DNA of 64,000 nt from positions 372,001 to 436,000 of the forward strand of contig NZ_RHJI01000010.1 in assembly GCF_004211955.1 (NCBI RefSeq), read 5' to 3'. Made by a program: the position numbers and the translations under genes. Shown in pieces: positions 48,048 through 58,639 of the stretch (within the stretch, counting starts at the first letter, position 1; each line of letters opens with the position of its first letter). Below the pieces are notes generated by a model. That model had not been told where the DNA came from. It searched no databases and worked only from the letters and a program-made list of their open reading frames with translations. This stretch comes from Escherichia sp. E1V33. GTDB taxonomy: Bacteria; Pseudomonadota; Gammaproteobacteria; Enterobacterales; Enterobacteriaceae.

Positions 48048-49176
48048 ACTGAACGATCTTCTGACTACCCGTGAGCTTCAACGCTGGCGATTAATTCTTG
48101 GCGAAGCGGCAGAAACGACGCTTTGTGGGCTGGATGACAATGCCCGGCAGATAGACCACGCGCTGGAGTGGCTGTACGGGCGCGATCCTGAACGGACACA
48201 GCGTGGTGAAAGAACCGGTGGATTAGGTAGCTCAAATCTCACCACACCTGAGTGGATCAACAGTATTCACACACTGTTTCCGCAACGGGTGATCGAGCGA
48301 CTGGAAAGCGATGCCGTACTGCGCTACGGAATGGAAGATGTAGTGACAAATCTCGACGTGCTGGAACGCATGCAGCCTTCTGAAGGCCTGTTACGTGCTG
48401 TTTTGCACACCAAGCATCTGATGAATCCCGAAGTGCTGGCTGCCGCCCGCCGGATAGTGCGCCAGGTAGTGGAAGAGATTATGGCGCGACTGGCAAAGGA
48501 AGTTCGCCAGGCTTTTTCTGGTGTCCGCGATCGCCGTCGCCGCTCGTATATTCCACTGGCGAGAAACTTTGATTTCAAAAGTACTCTGCGCGCCAACCTG
48601 CAACACTGGCATCCGCAACATGGCAAGTTGTATATCGAATCCCCCCGCTTTAACAGCCGCATTAAGCGCCACAGCGAACAATGGCAACTGGTCTTACTGG
48701 TTGATCAAAGCGGATCGATGGTCGATTCGGTGATCCACTCAGCGGTGATGGCGGCCTGTTTATGGCAGTTACCCGGCATTCGTACCCATCTGGTGGCGTT
48801 TGACACAAGCGTCGTCGATCTCACGGCAGACATTGCCGATCCGGTAGAGCTATTAATGAAAGTACAATTGGGCGGCGGGACCAATATCGCCAGTGCAGTA
48901 GAGTATGGTCGGCAACTTATTGAACAACCAGCGAAAAGCGTCATTATCCTCGTGAGCGATTTCTATGAAGGGGGTTCATCATCCATGCTGACGCATCAGG
49001 TGAAAAAGTGTGTCCAGAGCGGCATCAAAGTGCTGGGGCTGGCGGCGCTCGATAGTACCGCAACGCCATGCTATGACCGCGACATGGCCCAGGCGTTGGT
49101 TAATGTCGGCGCACAAATAGCCGCAATGACACCGGGCGAACTGGCTTCCTGGCTGGCGGAGAATTTGCAGTCATGA
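48040..49176 (+). CDS. yehP: YehP, VWA-domain protein with intact MIDAS
   Basis: A 378-residue protein; the ATG at 48040 overlaps the yehM 3' end by eight bases. The N-terminal half is helical. The C-terminal von Willebrand A domain (about residues 215-375) has the metal-ion-dependent adhesion site: Asp222, Ser224 and Ser226 in LVDQSGSM, the threonine in GGGTNIASA, and the Asp in VSDFYEGG. VWA proteins act as the adaptor or substrate of MoxR ATPases, so YehL and YehP probably work as a pair. It overlaps yehQ by four bases. Confidence 0.93.
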   Translation: MSELNDLLTTRELQRWRLILGEAAETTLCGLDDNARQIDHALEWLYGRDPERTQRGERTGGLGSSNLTTPEWINSIHTLFPQRVIERLESDAVLRYGMEDVVTNLDVLERMQPSEGLLRAVLHTKHLMNPEVLAAARRIVRQVVEEIMARLAKEVRQAFSGVRDRRRRSYIPLARNFDFKSTLRANLQHWHPQHGKLYIESPRFNSRIKRHSEQWQLVLLVDQSGSMVDSVIHSAVMAACLWQLPGIRTHLVAFDTSVVDLTADIADPVELLMKVQLGGGTNIASAVEYGRQLIEQPAKSVIILVSDFYEGGSSSMLTHQVKKCVQSGIKVLGLAALDSTATPCYDRDMAQALVNVGAQIAAMTPGELASWLAENLQS

Positions 49177-51191
49177 ATTCACTACGTCCGGAATTATTAG
49201 AACTCACGCCGCAGGCACTGACGGCGTTAAGCAATGCCGGTTTTGTGAAGCGCAGTCTTAAGGAACTGGAAAATGGCAACGTCCCGGAAATCAGCCATGA
49301 GAACGGCGCTTTAATCGCCACGTTCAGCGACGGTACACGAACCCAACTGGCGAGCGGTCAGGCACTGAAAGAGGCCCAATGCAGTTGCGGGGCCAGCGGC
49401 ATGTGCCGCCATCGCGTGATGCTGGTGTTAAGTTATCAGCGACTTTGTGCCACCACCCAGCCCACGGAAAAAGAAGAAGAGTGGGATCCGGCAATCTGGC
49501 TGGAAGAACTGGCTACCCTGCCCGATGCCACCCGCAAACGTGCACAGGCGCTGGTCGCTAAAGGCATCACCATTGAGTTGTTCTGTGCGCCTGGCGAAAT
49601 TCCCTCTGCCCGCTTACCGATGAGTGACGTCCGTTTTTATTCCCGCAGCAGTATTCGCTTCGCACGCTGTGATTGCATTGAAGGAACGCTGTGCGAACAT
49701 GTCGTACTGGCGGTACAGGCTTTTATCCAGGCCAAAACTCAGCAGGCGGAATTTACTCATTTAATCTGGCAGATGCGCAGCGAACACGTCACATCTAACG
49801 ACGATCCGTTTGCCAGCGATGAAGGCAACGCGTGTCGTCAATATGTTCAGCAATTAAGCCAGGCATTATGGCTGGGCGGCATCAGCCAGCCGTTAATCTA
49901 TTACGAAGCGGCATTCAGTCGTGCATTTCAGGCAGCAGAAATCTGCAACTGGCGCTGGGTGAGTGAATCACTACGACAGCTACGGGCAAGCGTTGATGCC
50001 TTCCACGCACGCGCCAGTCACTATCATGCCGGAGAATGCTTACGTCAGCTTGCGGTATTAAGCAGTCGATTAAATTGCGCACAAGAGATGGCGCGCCGCG
50101 ACAGTATCAATGAAGTTCCTCCCATGCCGTGGCGCACGGTGGTTGGCGCAGGCATTGCTGGCGAAGCAAAGCTTGATCATTTGCGGCTTGTGTCGCTAGG
50201 TATGCGTTGCTGGCAGGATATTGAGCAGTATGGTTTACGCATCTGGTTCACCGATCCCGACACCGGCAGTATTTTGCACCTTTCGCGCAGTTGGCCGCGA
50301 AGTGAACAGGAAAACTCACCGGCAGCGACGCGTCGGCTATTTAGTTTTCAGGCAGGCGCCCTGGCGGGTGGACAAATTGTTTCACAAGCCGCGCGTCGCA
50401 GTGCCGAAGGTGAACTGCTCCTCGCTACTCGCAATCGCTTGAGCAGCGTTGTTCCACTGTCGCCCGATGCCTGGCAAATGCTGAGTGCGCCGTTGCGCCA
50501 GCCCGGTATTGAGGCTTTGCGGGAATTCTTACGCCAGCGTCCGCCAGTCTGCGTCCGACCGCTTAATCAGGTGGATAATTTATTTATTCTGCCGGTGGCA
50601 GAGTGTATTTCGCTCGGGTGGGACAGCAGTCGCCAGACGCTGGATGCGCAGGTGATTAGCGGCGAAGGTGAAAATAATGTGCTGACGTTATCGCTGCCAG
50701 CCTCTGCCTGCGCGCCCTTTGCCACTGAACGCATGGCGGCACTTTTACAACAGCAGGATGATCCTGTGTGTCTGGTTTCTGGATTCGTCAGTTTTGTTGA
50801 AGGACAGTTAACGCTGGAACCTCGAGTGATGATGACGCAAACCAGAGCCTGGGCGCTGGATGCAGAAACTGCGCCTGTGGCACCGCTGCCTTCAGCCTGC
50901 GTTCTTCCTGCGCTATCCACCGCTCATCGGTTGCTGATGCGCTGCCAGGCGTTGCTCGTTCAATTGCTACACAACGGCTGGCGTTATCAGGAACAGAGCA
51001 TCATTAGCCAGGCTGAGTTGCTGGCAATAGATTTAACCGCGACGGGGTTTTATCGACTGGCGCATGTGTTGAATCAATGGCGTCATACGGAAGGCGAGAC
51101 ACTGGTAGAAACATTGAATAGTTGCGTTTTACTTTGCGAACAATTATTACCGATGCTGGAGCAACAAGGAGGAGGAAATGCTTTTTATTAA
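49173..51191 (+). CDS. yehQ: YehQ, SWIM zinc-finger protein with two SWIM-like motifs
   Basis: A 672-residue protein. A SWIM motif CxC-x5-CxH is formed by Cys70, Cys72, Cys78 and His80. A second motif with identical spacing is formed by Cys166, Cys168, Cys174 and His176. SWIM fingers bind nucleic acid or protein and occur with SNF2 ATPases and in other settings. The rest is helical without known motif. It overlaps yehP by four bases and closes yehLMPQ. The gene is full and open. Function unknown. Confidence 0.9.
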   Translation: MNSLRPELLELTPQALTALSNAGFVKRSLKELENGNVPEISHENGALIATFSDGTRTQLASGQALKEAQCSCGASGMCRHRVMLVLSYQRLCATTQPTEKEEEWDPAIWLEELATLPDATRKRAQALVAKGITIELFCAPGEIPSARLPMSDVRFYSRSSIRFARCDCIEGTLCEHVVLAVQAFIQAKTQQAEFTHLIWQMRSEHVTSNDDPFASDEGNACRQYVQQLSQALWLGGISQPLIYYEAAFSRAFQAAEICNWRWVSESLRQLRASVDAFHARASHYHAGECLRQLAVLSSRLNCAQEMARRDSINEVPPMPWRTVVGAGIAGEAKLDHLRLVSLGMRCWQDIEQYGLRIWFTDPDTGSILHLSRSWPRSEQENSPAATRRLFSFQAGALAGGQIVSQAARRSAEGELLLATRNRLSSVVPLSPDAWQMLSAPLRQPGIEALREFLRQRPPVCVRPLNQVDNLFILPVAECISLGWDSSRQTLDAQVISGEGENNVLTLSLPASACAPFATERMAALLQQQDDPVCLVSGFVSFVEGQLTLEPRVMMTQTRAWALDAETAPVAPLPSACVLPALSTAHRLLMRCQALLVQLLHNGWRYQEQSIISQAELLAIDLTATGFYRLAHVLNQWRHTEGETLVETLNSCVLLCEQLLPMLEQQGGGNAFY

Positions 51192-51297
51192 GAGTGCTAC
51201 TCCATTTCCGGACTGCTCAAGCCGCTATATTAGGCATATCCTATAGCGCCCTGGTGAGAGTCACCAGTTTCCTGATTTTGATAAAATGGAGTTTTAC

Positions 51298-51759
51298 ATG
51301 AAGGCTTTCAACAAGCTGTTTTCCCTCGTTGTTGCATCTGTTCTGGTTTTCTCTCTCGCAGGCTGCGGTGACAAAGAAGAATCTAAGAAATTTAGCGCTA
51401 ATCTGAACGGTACTGAAATTGCCATTACTTATGTCTACAAAGGCGACAAAGTGATTAAGCAATCTTCAGAAACCAAAATTCAGTTTGCAACCATTGGTGC
51501 AGCCACCAAAGAAGATGCAGCTAAGACACTTGAGCCGTTAAGCGCCAAATACAAAAACATTCCGGGCGTTGAAGAAAAATTAACCTATACCGATACTTAC
51601 GCGCAGGAAAATGTAAATATCGATATGGAAAAAGTTGATCTGAAAGCCCTGCAGGGCATTTCCGGTATCAAGATTGGTGATGAAGATACCAGCAAAGGTG
51701 TCAGCATGAAGCAGATTGAACTGGTCATGGCTGCGGCTGGTTTTAAAGAAGTGAAATAA
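51298..51759 (+). CDS. yehR: YehR, DUF1307 lipoprotein
   Basis: A 153-residue lipoprotein. The ATG at 51298 has TGGAG at six bases. The signal ends in the lipobox LAGC with the modified Cys at residue 23, followed by GDKEE. The mature part contains a repeat-free alpha/beta sequence of the YehR/DUF1307 family. The Gly-Asp after the Cys do not give the strict Asp+2 inner-membrane signal, so outer-membrane sorting is likely. Function unknown. Confidence 0.93.
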   Translation: MKAFNKLFSLVVASVLVFSLAGCGDKEESKKFSANLNGTEIAITYVYKGDKVIKQSSETKIQFATIGAATKEDAAKTLEPLSAKYKNIPGVEEKLTYTDTYAQENVNIDMEKVDLKALQGISGIKIGDEDTSKGVSMKQIELVMAAAGFKEVK

Positions 51760-51765
51760 TCTGTC

Positions 51766-51792
51766 GGCGGCCATGTTCTTCGCATGGCCGCC
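51766..51792. terminator. Hairpin between convergent yehR and yehS
   Basis: GGCGGCCATG/CATGGCCGCC is a perfect ten-base-pair stem with a seven-base loop, placed between the two stop codons. Neither side has a strong T-run; it probably serves both genes. Confidence 0.7.
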
Positions 51793-51801
51793 ATACCCGT
51801 C

Positions 51802-52272
51802 TTAGCTTTTCTTCACATGCTGGCGCGCTGCCAGCCCACGCAGAAAATAACGCAAGAATTGATCGCCGCATTCGCGGAAGTTTTTATGTTCCGGTGCGCG
51901 CATCATCGCAGTAATTTCCGGCATCGAAACACGGAACTGCTGTTCGGTAAGGATCGCCAGAATGTCATCGGTTTTCAGTGAAAACGCGATGCGCAATTTC
52001 TTCAGTACGATATTGTTATTAATGCGACGTTCCGGCTCCAGCGCCGGTGCGGACTCATCCCTGCCGCGTTTTTCGTAAATAAGGCCATTCAGGAATGAAG
52101 ACAAAACAATGTCCGGACAACGCTGAAAACCTTCTTCGTCTTCTTTACGTAGCCAGACGGCAATCTGTTCCGCGGTGGCTTCGACATTACCTAGCGCCAG
52201 AATACGCACCAGGTCATTATTATTGGCTTTCAAAATGTAGCGCACGCTGCGCAGAATATCGTTACTTAGCAT
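51802..52272 (-). CDS. yehS: YehS, DUF1456 protein
   Basis: A 156-residue protein. The ATG at 52272 has AAGG upstream and gives the known length; a longer extension would overlap btsR. It holds two similar halves of about 65 residues, each with a helical pattern beginning NNIVLKKLRIAFSLKTDDILAIL or NDILRSVRYILKANNNDLVRIL, which is the DUF1456 duplication. Function unknown. It follows btsR on the same strand with a 46-base gap and may be co-transcribed with btsSR. Confidence 0.92.
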   Translation of the reverse strand: MLSNDILRSVRYILKANNNDLVRILALGNVEATAEQIAVWLRKEDEEGFQRCPDIVLSSFLNGLIYEKRGRDESAPALEPERRINNNIVLKKLRIAFSLKTDDILAILTEQQFRVSMPEITAMMRAPEHKNFRECGDQFLRYFLRGLAARQHVKKS

Positions 52273-52318
52273 GAGGCCTTCGGGTGTTAATGAGGCAAAA
52301 AGCCATTTTAGCAGTCTT

Positions 52319-53038
52319 TTAAAGGCCAATCGCCTCTTTTAAACTTTTCAGATAACGGCGGCTTACAGGGACGGTTAAGCCATTACGCAAAATCAACTCA
52401 GCCTGACCGTTATCTTCCAGGCGAATCTCCTGTAAATGCGCGAGGTTAACCAGATACTGCCGATGGCAGCGCAGTAGCGGTGTGCGACTCTCCAGCGTGC
52501 GTAAAGTTAATTCCGTGAAGCCCTCTTTCCCTTCCTGGCTGATAACGTAAACACCGCTCATTCGACTACTAACAAACGCCACGTCTTTCATTTGCAGCAA
52601 ATAAATACGACTATGACCTGTACAAGGGATAAATTTCAGCGCCTGCTGATTTTCCGGTAACAGCGAAACATCCTGCTTGCTGCGCTCCTGTCGCAAACGC
52701 ACCAGTGTTTTCTCCAGCCGCGCTTCATCAATCGGCTTCAGCAAATAATCAAAAGCATGTTCTTCAAAGGCTTTTATAGCGTATTCGTCAAACGCGGTGA
52801 GAAAAACAATATACGGGCGATGTTCCGGGTCAAGCATACCAACCATTTCCAGACCGCTGATACGCGGCATCTGGATATCGAGAAACAGCACATCAGGGCG
52901 CAGTTTATGCACCGCGCCGATCCCTTCTACAGCGTTTGAACACTCACCGACAATTTCAATATCACTCTGCTCCTGCAGAAACACACGCAGGTTTTCTCGT
53001 GCTAACGGTTCATCATCGACAATTAAGACTTTAATCAT
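52319..53038 (-). CDS. btsR: Response regulator BtsR (YehT), LytTR type
   Basis: A 239-residue regulator. The receiver domain has Asp54 in [10 protein letters not shown] and Lys in [15 protein letters not shown]. The C-terminal LytTR DNA-binding domain (from about residue 137) includes [18 protein letters not shown] and [17 protein letters not shown]. With BtsS it senses extracellular pyruvate and activates btsT (yjiY), the pyruvate:H+ symporter. The start overlaps the btsS stop as ATGA. Confidence 0.96.
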   Translation of the reverse strand: MIKVLIVDDEPLARENLRVFLQEQSDIEIVGECSNAVEGIGAVHKLRPDVLFLDIQMPRISGLEMVGMLDPEHRPYIVFLTAFDEYAIKAFEEHAFDYLLKPIDEARLEKTLVRLRQERSKQDVSLLPENQQALKFIPCTGHSRIYLLQMKDVAFVSSRMSGVYVISQEGKEGFTELTLRTLESRTPLLRCHRQYLVNLAHLQEIRLEDNGQAELILRNGLTVPVSRRYLKSLKEAIGL

Positions 53039-54720
53039 GCCTCGTCCCTCCATGGCAGTCGTAAAGTTATTCGGGTGTAACTATCAGGCTCACAGGCGAC
53101 GCTTATCCCATAGTCATCGCCAAACCGTTCACGTAAACGCTTATCCACCAGATTCATCCCCAGCCCGCTGGCATTGGTTGCCGGTTGATACAAACCGGCA
53201 TTGTCTTCGATCTCCAGCATTAAATGTTGCCCGTCACGTCGGGCGCTAATTGCCACTCTCCCTGTTTCCAGCAGTTGTGATGTCCCATGTTTGATGGCGT
53301 TTTCCACTATCGGTTGCAAGGTAAATGCGGGTAACTGCTGCTGAGATAACGCCTCCGGAATAGAAATGTTGACCTGCAACCGCGACTGAAAACGCGCCTT
53401 TTCAATTTGCAGATAAGCATTCACATGTTCAATTTCGTCGGCGAGAGTAACAAACTCCGAAGGTCGCTTTAAGTTTTTGCGGAAAAAAGTGGAAAGATAC
53501 TGTACCAGTTGGCTGGCCTGTTCACTGTCGCGGCGGATCACCGCTTTAATGGTGTTAAGCGCGTTAAACAGGAAATGTGGGTTCACCTGAGCATGAAGCA
53601 GTTTAATTTCCGACTGCGTGAGCATTGCTTTTTGCCGCTCATACTGCCCCGCGAGGATCTGCGCCGAAAGTAGTTGTGCTATCCCCTCACCCAGCGTGCG
53701 GTTGATCGAGCTGAACAGCCGATTTTTAGCTTCATACAATTTGATGGTACCCATCACCCGCTGATTTTCACCACGCAGAGGGATCACCAGCGTTGAGCCT
53801 AACTTGCACTGCGGATGCAAAGAGCAACGATAAGGCACTTCGTTGCCATCGGCGTAGACCACTTCTCCGGTTTCAATAGCTTTTAAGGTATAAGCCGAAG
53901 AAATCGGTTTGCCTGGTAAATGATGGTCGTCGCCAATACCAGTAAAAGCCAGCAGTTTCTCGCGATCGGTAATCGCTACCGCGCCAATATCCAGCTCCTG
54001 ATACAGCACCTGCGCCACCTTCATGCTGTTCACTTCGTTAAAGCCCTGGCGCAAAATGCCTTCCGTCGAGGCCGCAACTTTCAGCGCGGTGGCGGAAAAA
54101 GCCGAAGTGTATTTTTCGAACATCGCGCGCTTATCAAGCAAAATGCGCATAAACAGCGCCGCGCCCACGGTGTTGGTTACCATCATCGGCGCGGCGATAT
54201 TACTCACCAGACGTACCGCATCTTCATAAGGTCGGGCAATCGCCAGGATTATCAGCATTTGCACCATTTCCGCGACGAACGTGACGGCACCCGCGGTAAT
54301 GGGGTTAAAGACTTTATCGGTACGCCCGCGACGGATCAGGATGCTATGGACCAGCCCGCCGAGCAATCCTTCGACGATCGTCGAGATCATACAACTCAGC
54401 GCAGTCATGCCCCCCATCGAATATCGATGTAGCCCGCCGGTCAGACCAACCAGTCCTCCCACTACCGGACCACCGAGTAAACCGCCCATTACCGCGCCTA
54501 TGGCACGGGTATTGGCAATAGAATCGTCAATGTGCAGCCCGAACCAGGTGCCCATGATGCAGAAGATGGAAAAGACGATATAGCAGAGAAATTTGTGCGG
54601 CAGACGAACTGTGACCTGCATTAATGGTATGAATAATGGCGTTTTACTCATTAACCACGCAATGACTAAAAAAACGCACATCTGCTGAAGCAGCAGCAAC
54701 ACCAGATTAAAATCGTACAT
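53035..54720 (-). CDS. btsS: Pyruvate-sensing histidine kinase BtsS (YehU)
   Basis: A 561-residue LytS-type kinase: five to six N-terminal transmembrane segments (5TM-LYT domain, with [18 protein letters not shown]), a GAF domain (about 220-345), and a HisKA-type box with [19 protein letters not shown] followed by an ATPase domain ([17 protein letters not shown]). It binds pyruvate with high affinity. The ATG at 54720 gives the known length, but its upstream region lacks a good ribosome site; a GTG at 54735 follows AAGGGAAGT and remains possible. Confidence 0.95.
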   Translation of the reverse strand: MYDFNLVLLLLQQMCVFLVIAWLMSKTPLFIPLMQVTVRLPHKFLCYIVFSIFCIMGTWFGLHIDDSIANTRAIGAVMGGLLGGPVVGGLVGLTGGLHRYSMGGMTALSCMISTIVEGLLGGLVHSILIRRGRTDKVFNPITAGAVTFVAEMVQMLIILAIARPYEDAVRLVSNIAAPMMVTNTVGAALFMRILLDKRAMFEKYTSAFSATALKVAASTEGILRQGFNEVNSMKVAQVLYQELDIGAVAITDREKLLAFTGIGDDHHLPGKPISSAYTLKAIETGEVVYADGNEVPYRCSLHPQCKLGSTLVIPLRGENQRVMGTIKLYEAKNRLFSSINRTLGEGIAQLLSAQILAGQYERQKAMLTQSEIKLLHAQVNPHFLFNALNTIKAVIRRDSEQASQLVQYLSTFFRKNLKRPSEFVTLADEIEHVNAYLQIEKARFQSRLQVNISIPEALSQQQLPAFTLQPIVENAIKHGTSQLLETGRVAISARRDGQHLMLEIEDNAGLYQPATNASGLGMNLVDKRLRERFGDDYGISVACEPDSYTRITLRLPWRDEA

Positions 54721-54941
54721 ACCCGCAAACCACACTTCCCTTTAAAACGCGTAACATACATTGCTCGCGTTTAACTTTCTTTGAACTGTTGCAGAAAAAT
54801 GAAAAATCGTGAGTACGATCACTCAAAACAACCTGGCAAAAACAAAATCATCCTAATCGAGATCAAAAAACGGCCAAAACTACCTGGTTCATAAAAGAAC
54901 GTCTACAGTTATGCTGGGACCTCGCAAGCAAGGGTGAAACG

Positions 54942-55673
54942 ATGGCGCTTTACACAATTGGTGAAGTGGCGTTGCTTTGTGATATCAATCCTGTCACGTT
55001 ACGCGCGTGGCAGAGGCGTTACGGGTTATTGAAACCGCAGCGGACAGACGGCGGACATCGCCTGTTTAACGATGCGGATATCGACAGGATCCGAGAGATC
55101 AAGCGCTGGATCGACAACGGCGTGCAGGTCAGCAAAGTTAAAATGCTGCTCAGTAATGAGAATATTGATGTACAGAACGGCTGGCGCGATCAGCAAGAAA
55201 CGCTGCTTAATTACCTGCAAAGCGGTAATCTCCAGAGTTTACGAATGTGGATCAAAGAACGCGGCCAGGATTATCCCGCCCAGACACTCACCACGCACCT
55301 GTTTATTCCTCTGCGTCGACGGCTTCAATGCCAACAACCGACTCTCCAGGCATTGCTGGCGATTCTGGACGGCGTACTGATCAACTACATCGCCATTTGC
55401 CTGGCTTCGGCACGTAAAAAACAGGGCAAAGATGCGCTGGTGGTTGGCTGGAATATTCACGATACCACCCGTCTATGGCTGGAAGGCTGGATCGCCAGTC
55501 AACAAGGGTGGCGCATTGATGTACTCGCCCATTCCCTCAACCAGCTCCGTCCGGAACTGTTTGAAGGCCGCACGTTATTGGTGTGGTGCGGTGAAAATCA
55601 GACTCCCGCCCAACAGCAACAACTCACCAGTTGGCAGGAACAAGGCCATGATATTTTCCCGCTTGGCATTTAA
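54942..55673 (+). CDS. mlrA: MerR-like regulator MlrA of curli and biofilm
   Basis: A 243-residue regulator. The N-terminal MerR helix-turn-helix is YTIGEVALLCDINPVTLRAWQRRYGLLKPQRTDGGHRLF (about residues 4-42). The C-terminal part is a B12-binding-like fold without an evident cobalamin His motif. MlrA activates csgD together with RpoS and is controlled through the diguanylate cyclase/phosphodiesterase module YdaM-YciR. AAGGGTGAAACG precedes the start. Confidence 0.95.
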   Translation: MALYTIGEVALLCDINPVTLRAWQRRYGLLKPQRTDGGHRLFNDADIDRIREIKRWIDNGVQVSKVKMLLSNENIDVQNGWRDQQETLLNYLQSGNLQSLRMWIKERGQDYPAQTLTTHLFIPLRRRLQCQQPTLQALLAILDGVLINYIAICLASARKKQGKDALVVGWNIHDTTRLWLEGWIASQQGWRIDVLAHSLNQLRPELFEGRTLLVWCGENQTPAQQQQLTSWQEQGHDIFPLGI

Positions 55674-55732
55674 TGATTCGTTAACAAATGCGCTTTACTG
55701 TACAATCCTTTTGTTAACATAAGGAGTGCATT

Positions 55733-55840
55733 ATGCGCATAGCTAAAATTGGGGTCATCGCCCTGTTCCTGTTTATGGCGTTAGGCGGTATCGGTGGCGT
55801 CATGCTCGCAGGTTATACATTTATTTTGCGTGCTGGCTAA
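55733..55840 (+). CDS. yohO: YohO, 35-residue small membrane protein
   Basis: A 35-codon ORF with AAGGAG seven bases before the ATG. The peptide starts [19 protein letters not shown] and is a single transmembrane helix rich in Gly near its middle (GGIGGV). It matches the UPF0387 protein YohO. A TACAAT box at 55701-55706 may be its promoter. Its 3' end overlaps the 3' end of yehW, on the other strand, by 20 bases. Function unknown. Confidence 0.9.
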
Positions 55841-56552
55841 GCGCCTGCACCAGCCGTTCAAACAGGCGGTCTACGATGATCGCCGCCAGTGCCACCAGCA
55901 ACGCCCCCTGAATCACATAAGCAGTGTTAAATCCGCTAAGTCCGATGATTATCGGCGTACCCAGCGTGCTGGCTCCTACCGTTGAGGCGATCGTCGCCGT
56001 GCCAATGTTGATAATCACGGAAGTCCGCACGCCCGCCAGAATCACCGGCGCTGCCAGCGGTAACTCGACTTTGCGCAGTCGCTGACTACGGCTCATTCCC
56101 ATGCCTTTGGCAACTTCGGTCACGCTGGCATCAATCGCTCCCAGCCCGGCAAGTGTCGCCTGCAGGATGGGTAGCACGCCGTAAAGGATCAAGGCGATAA
56201 TCGCCGGTTGCAGACCAAACCCAATCACCGGAACGGCAATCGCCAGCACCGCGACGGGCGGAAAAGTCTGCCCAACGGCGGCAATGGTTTCCACCAGCGG
56301 GCGAAACTCAGCCCCCCACGGGCGAGTAACGGCAATTCCGGCACCAACGCCGATAATTACAGCAAACAAACTTGAGATCCCCACCAGCCAGAAATGGGCC
56401 AGCGCCAGGGCCGCAAAACTTTCTTGCTGATAAACAGGCCGCGGCAGTTGCGGAAATAAAGCACCGAACAGCGACTGGCTATAGGGTAGCCAGAAAATCA
56501 GCGCCACAAACAGAGCAATGAGCCAGAACAGCGGATCGCGCAACATCTTCAT
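55821..56552 (-). CDS. yehW: YehW, ABC transporter permease
   Basis: A 243-residue permease of the glycine-betaine/osmoprotectant class. It has about six hydrophobic helices and the EAA-like loop [29 protein letters not shown] that contacts the ATPase. It is the last gene of osmF-yehYXW. Together with YehY it forms the channel. Its 3' end overlaps yohO. Confidence 0.94.
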
Positions 56553-56556
56553 ACGC

Positions 56557-57483
56557 TTACGCCTCCACCAGCAGATCCCGAAAATGCAGCGTGCCGCTAG
56601 GCTGGCCCTGCGTGTTCACCACCGGCAGCACTTCACATCCCCGCGCAACAAACAGGGAGAGCGCATCGCGTAGCGTCATCTCTTCTACCAGTGCCTCACC
56701 TTCTGCCCGTTCTTCGCGACGCACATAATCCGCCACACTACGTAACGAAAGCAGGCGCACACCCAGTTCACTACGTCCAAAAAACTGGCGGACAAAATCA
56801 TTCGCCGGACGAGTCAGCATCGTCAGCGGATTGCCCTGCTGCACCACTTCACCGTGATCCATCAATACCAGATGTTCTGCCAGCCGTAGTGCTTCGTCAA
56901 TATCATGGGTCACCAGTACAATAGTGCGCCCCAGCAAACGGTGAATTCGCGTCATCTCTTGTTGCAACGCGCCACGCGTTACCGGGTCCAGCGCGCCAAA
57001 GGGTTCATCCATCAGTAAGACTTGCGGATCGGCAGCCAGTGCGCGTGCCACTCCCACACGTTGCTGCTGACCGCCGGAAAGCTGATGCGGATAACGCTCA
57101 CGCAAATTCGCCTCCAGCCCCAGTAGCGCCATTAATTCGTCGATACGATCGTCAATCCGCGCCCGCGACCATTTTTGTAATTGCGGCACGGTGGCGATGT
57201 TTTGCGCCACGCGCCAGTGGGGGAACAGACCAATAGATTGAATGGCATAGCCCATCCGGCGGCGCAACTCCAGCACTGGCAGCGAACGAATCTCTTCTCC
57301 GGCAAAGCGGATCACGCCGCTGTCATGCTCCACCAGGCGGTTAATCATTTTCAGGGTGGTGGATTTGCCAGAGCCAGATGTGCCAATCAGCACCGAGAAA
57401 CTCCCCTCCTGAAAATTGAGATTGAGATCGTTAACGGCTTTTTGTGCGCCGAACAGTTTGCTGACATGGCTAAATTCAATCAT
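56557..57483 (-). CDS. yehX: YehX, ABC transporter ATP-binding protein
   Basis: A 308-residue ATPase with Walker [10 protein letters not shown], signature LSGGQQQR and Walker [13 protein letters not shown]. The C-terminus (from about 245) is a CBS-like domain ([25 protein letters not shown]), as in OpuA and ProV proteins that sense ionic strength. It overlaps yehY by eight bases and is four bases from yehW. Confidence 0.95.
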   Translation of the reverse strand: MIEFSHVSKLFGAQKAVNDLNLNFQEGSFSVLIGTSGSGKSTTLKMINRLVEHDSGVIRFAGEEIRSLPVLELRRRMGYAIQSIGLFPHWRVAQNIATVPQLQKWSRARIDDRIDELMALLGLEANLRERYPHQLSGGQQQRVGVARALAADPQVLLMDEPFGALDPVTRGALQQEMTRIHRLLGRTIVLVTHDIDEALRLAEHLVLMDHGEVVQQGNPLTMLTRPANDFVRQFFGRSELGVRLLSLRSVADYVRREERAEGEALVEEMTLRDALSLFVARGCEVLPVVNTQGQPSGTLHFRDLLVEA

Positions 57484-58633
57484 TACGTTTCACCTTCAGC
57501 AGTGCGATAAGCAAATCGAACAGCGCGTCGATCAGCACCGCCAGAACAATTACCGGGATCACCCCCAGCAACACTAAATCAATGGCACTGCTTAGCAGCC
57601 CCTGGAAAACCAGCGCACCAAACCCGCCTGCGCCGATTAACGCCGCAATCACCGCCATACCGACGGTTTGCACCATCACCACCCGCAGGCTGCGCAGAAA
57701 TACCGGTAACGCCAGTGGTAACTGAACATGCAGGAATCGCTGCGCCCCGCTCATGCCCATCGCTCTGGCGCTCTCCAGCACATCGCGCGGGATCTGGTTC
57801 AAGCCGACTACCACGCCGCGCACCAGCGGCAGCAAGGCATAGAGCACCAGCGCAATCAGTGCGGGTGTCATTCCGGTTCCTGCTATGCCGAGCTTCCCGA
57901 GCCACGGAAAGGCCGTAACCAGCGCGGCAAGTGGCGCAATCAACAGGCCAAATAGCGCCACCGAAGGCACGGTCTGAATGACATTGAGCAGAGAAAAAAT
58001 CGCCCCCTGCCGCGCGGTGGAAAAGTAGCACCAGATGCCCAACGGCACACCAATCACTAACGCAGGCAGCACCGCACCAAATAGTAACGTCAGATGTTGT
58101 GCCAGCGCGTCGTCAAACACATCCTGACGGTTAGCGTATTCTTTCATTAGCGAGAGATCGTTAAGCGTACCGGAGTACAGCAACCACAGCGGAATAATGG
58201 CAATCTGCATATGCAACAACCAGCGCCACAGCGGATGCGTGGAGATTCGGCGGATGGCATCGCTACAGGCCAGCAATGCCAGCGCCGCAGCCAGCCAGAA
58301 ACCACTGCCGAGGCTGGTACGCGCCAGCGCACTGCCATTTTGCGCCAGTTGGGTCGCCGCCTTTCCAGCTCCCCACACCAGCAATACGAAGACGAATTGC
58401 GCCAGAATGAGTGCAAAAATGCTGCCTTTTTTAGCGGGAATAAAACAGGCTGTCAGCCAGGCGCAACCGATGCCCACCAGCATCCAGATCGTTTGCGGCC
58501 ACAGCTGCCAGAGATGACGCCCCTCACCCGAGACTAAACGATTAGGCGCGTAACTGATAAACGGCAGCGCCGCTGCGATTGCCGTCAGCAACAGCAGCAG
58601 CGCCAGAACAGGATTAATACGGAAATAAGCCAC
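57476..58633 (-). CDS. yehY: YehY, ABC transporter permease
   Basis: A 385-residue permease, longer than YehW because of about four extra N-terminal helices. The conserved coupling loop is [32 protein letters not shown]. It pairs with YehW, YehX and OsmF. It starts six bases after osmF and overlaps yehX. Confidence 0.94.
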   Translation of the reverse strand: MAYFRINPVLALLLLLTAIAAALPFISYAPNRLVSGEGRHLWQLWPQTIWMLVGIGCAWLTACFIPAKKGSIFALILAQFVFVLLVWGAGKAATQLAQNGSALARTSLGSGFWLAAALALLACSDAIRRISTHPLWRWLLHMQIAIIPLWLLYSGTLNDLSLMKEYANRQDVFDDALAQHLTLLFGAVLPALVIGVPLGIWCYFSTARQGAIFSLLNVIQTVPSVALFGLLIAPLAALVTAFPWLGKLGIAGTGMTPALIALVLYALLPLVRGVVVGLNQIPRDVLESARAMGMSGAQRFLHVQLPLALPVFLRSLRVVMVQTVGMAVIAALIGAGGFGALVFQGLLSSAIDLVLLGVIPVIVLAVLIDALFDLLIALLKVKRND

Positions 58634-58639
58634 GGGTAA

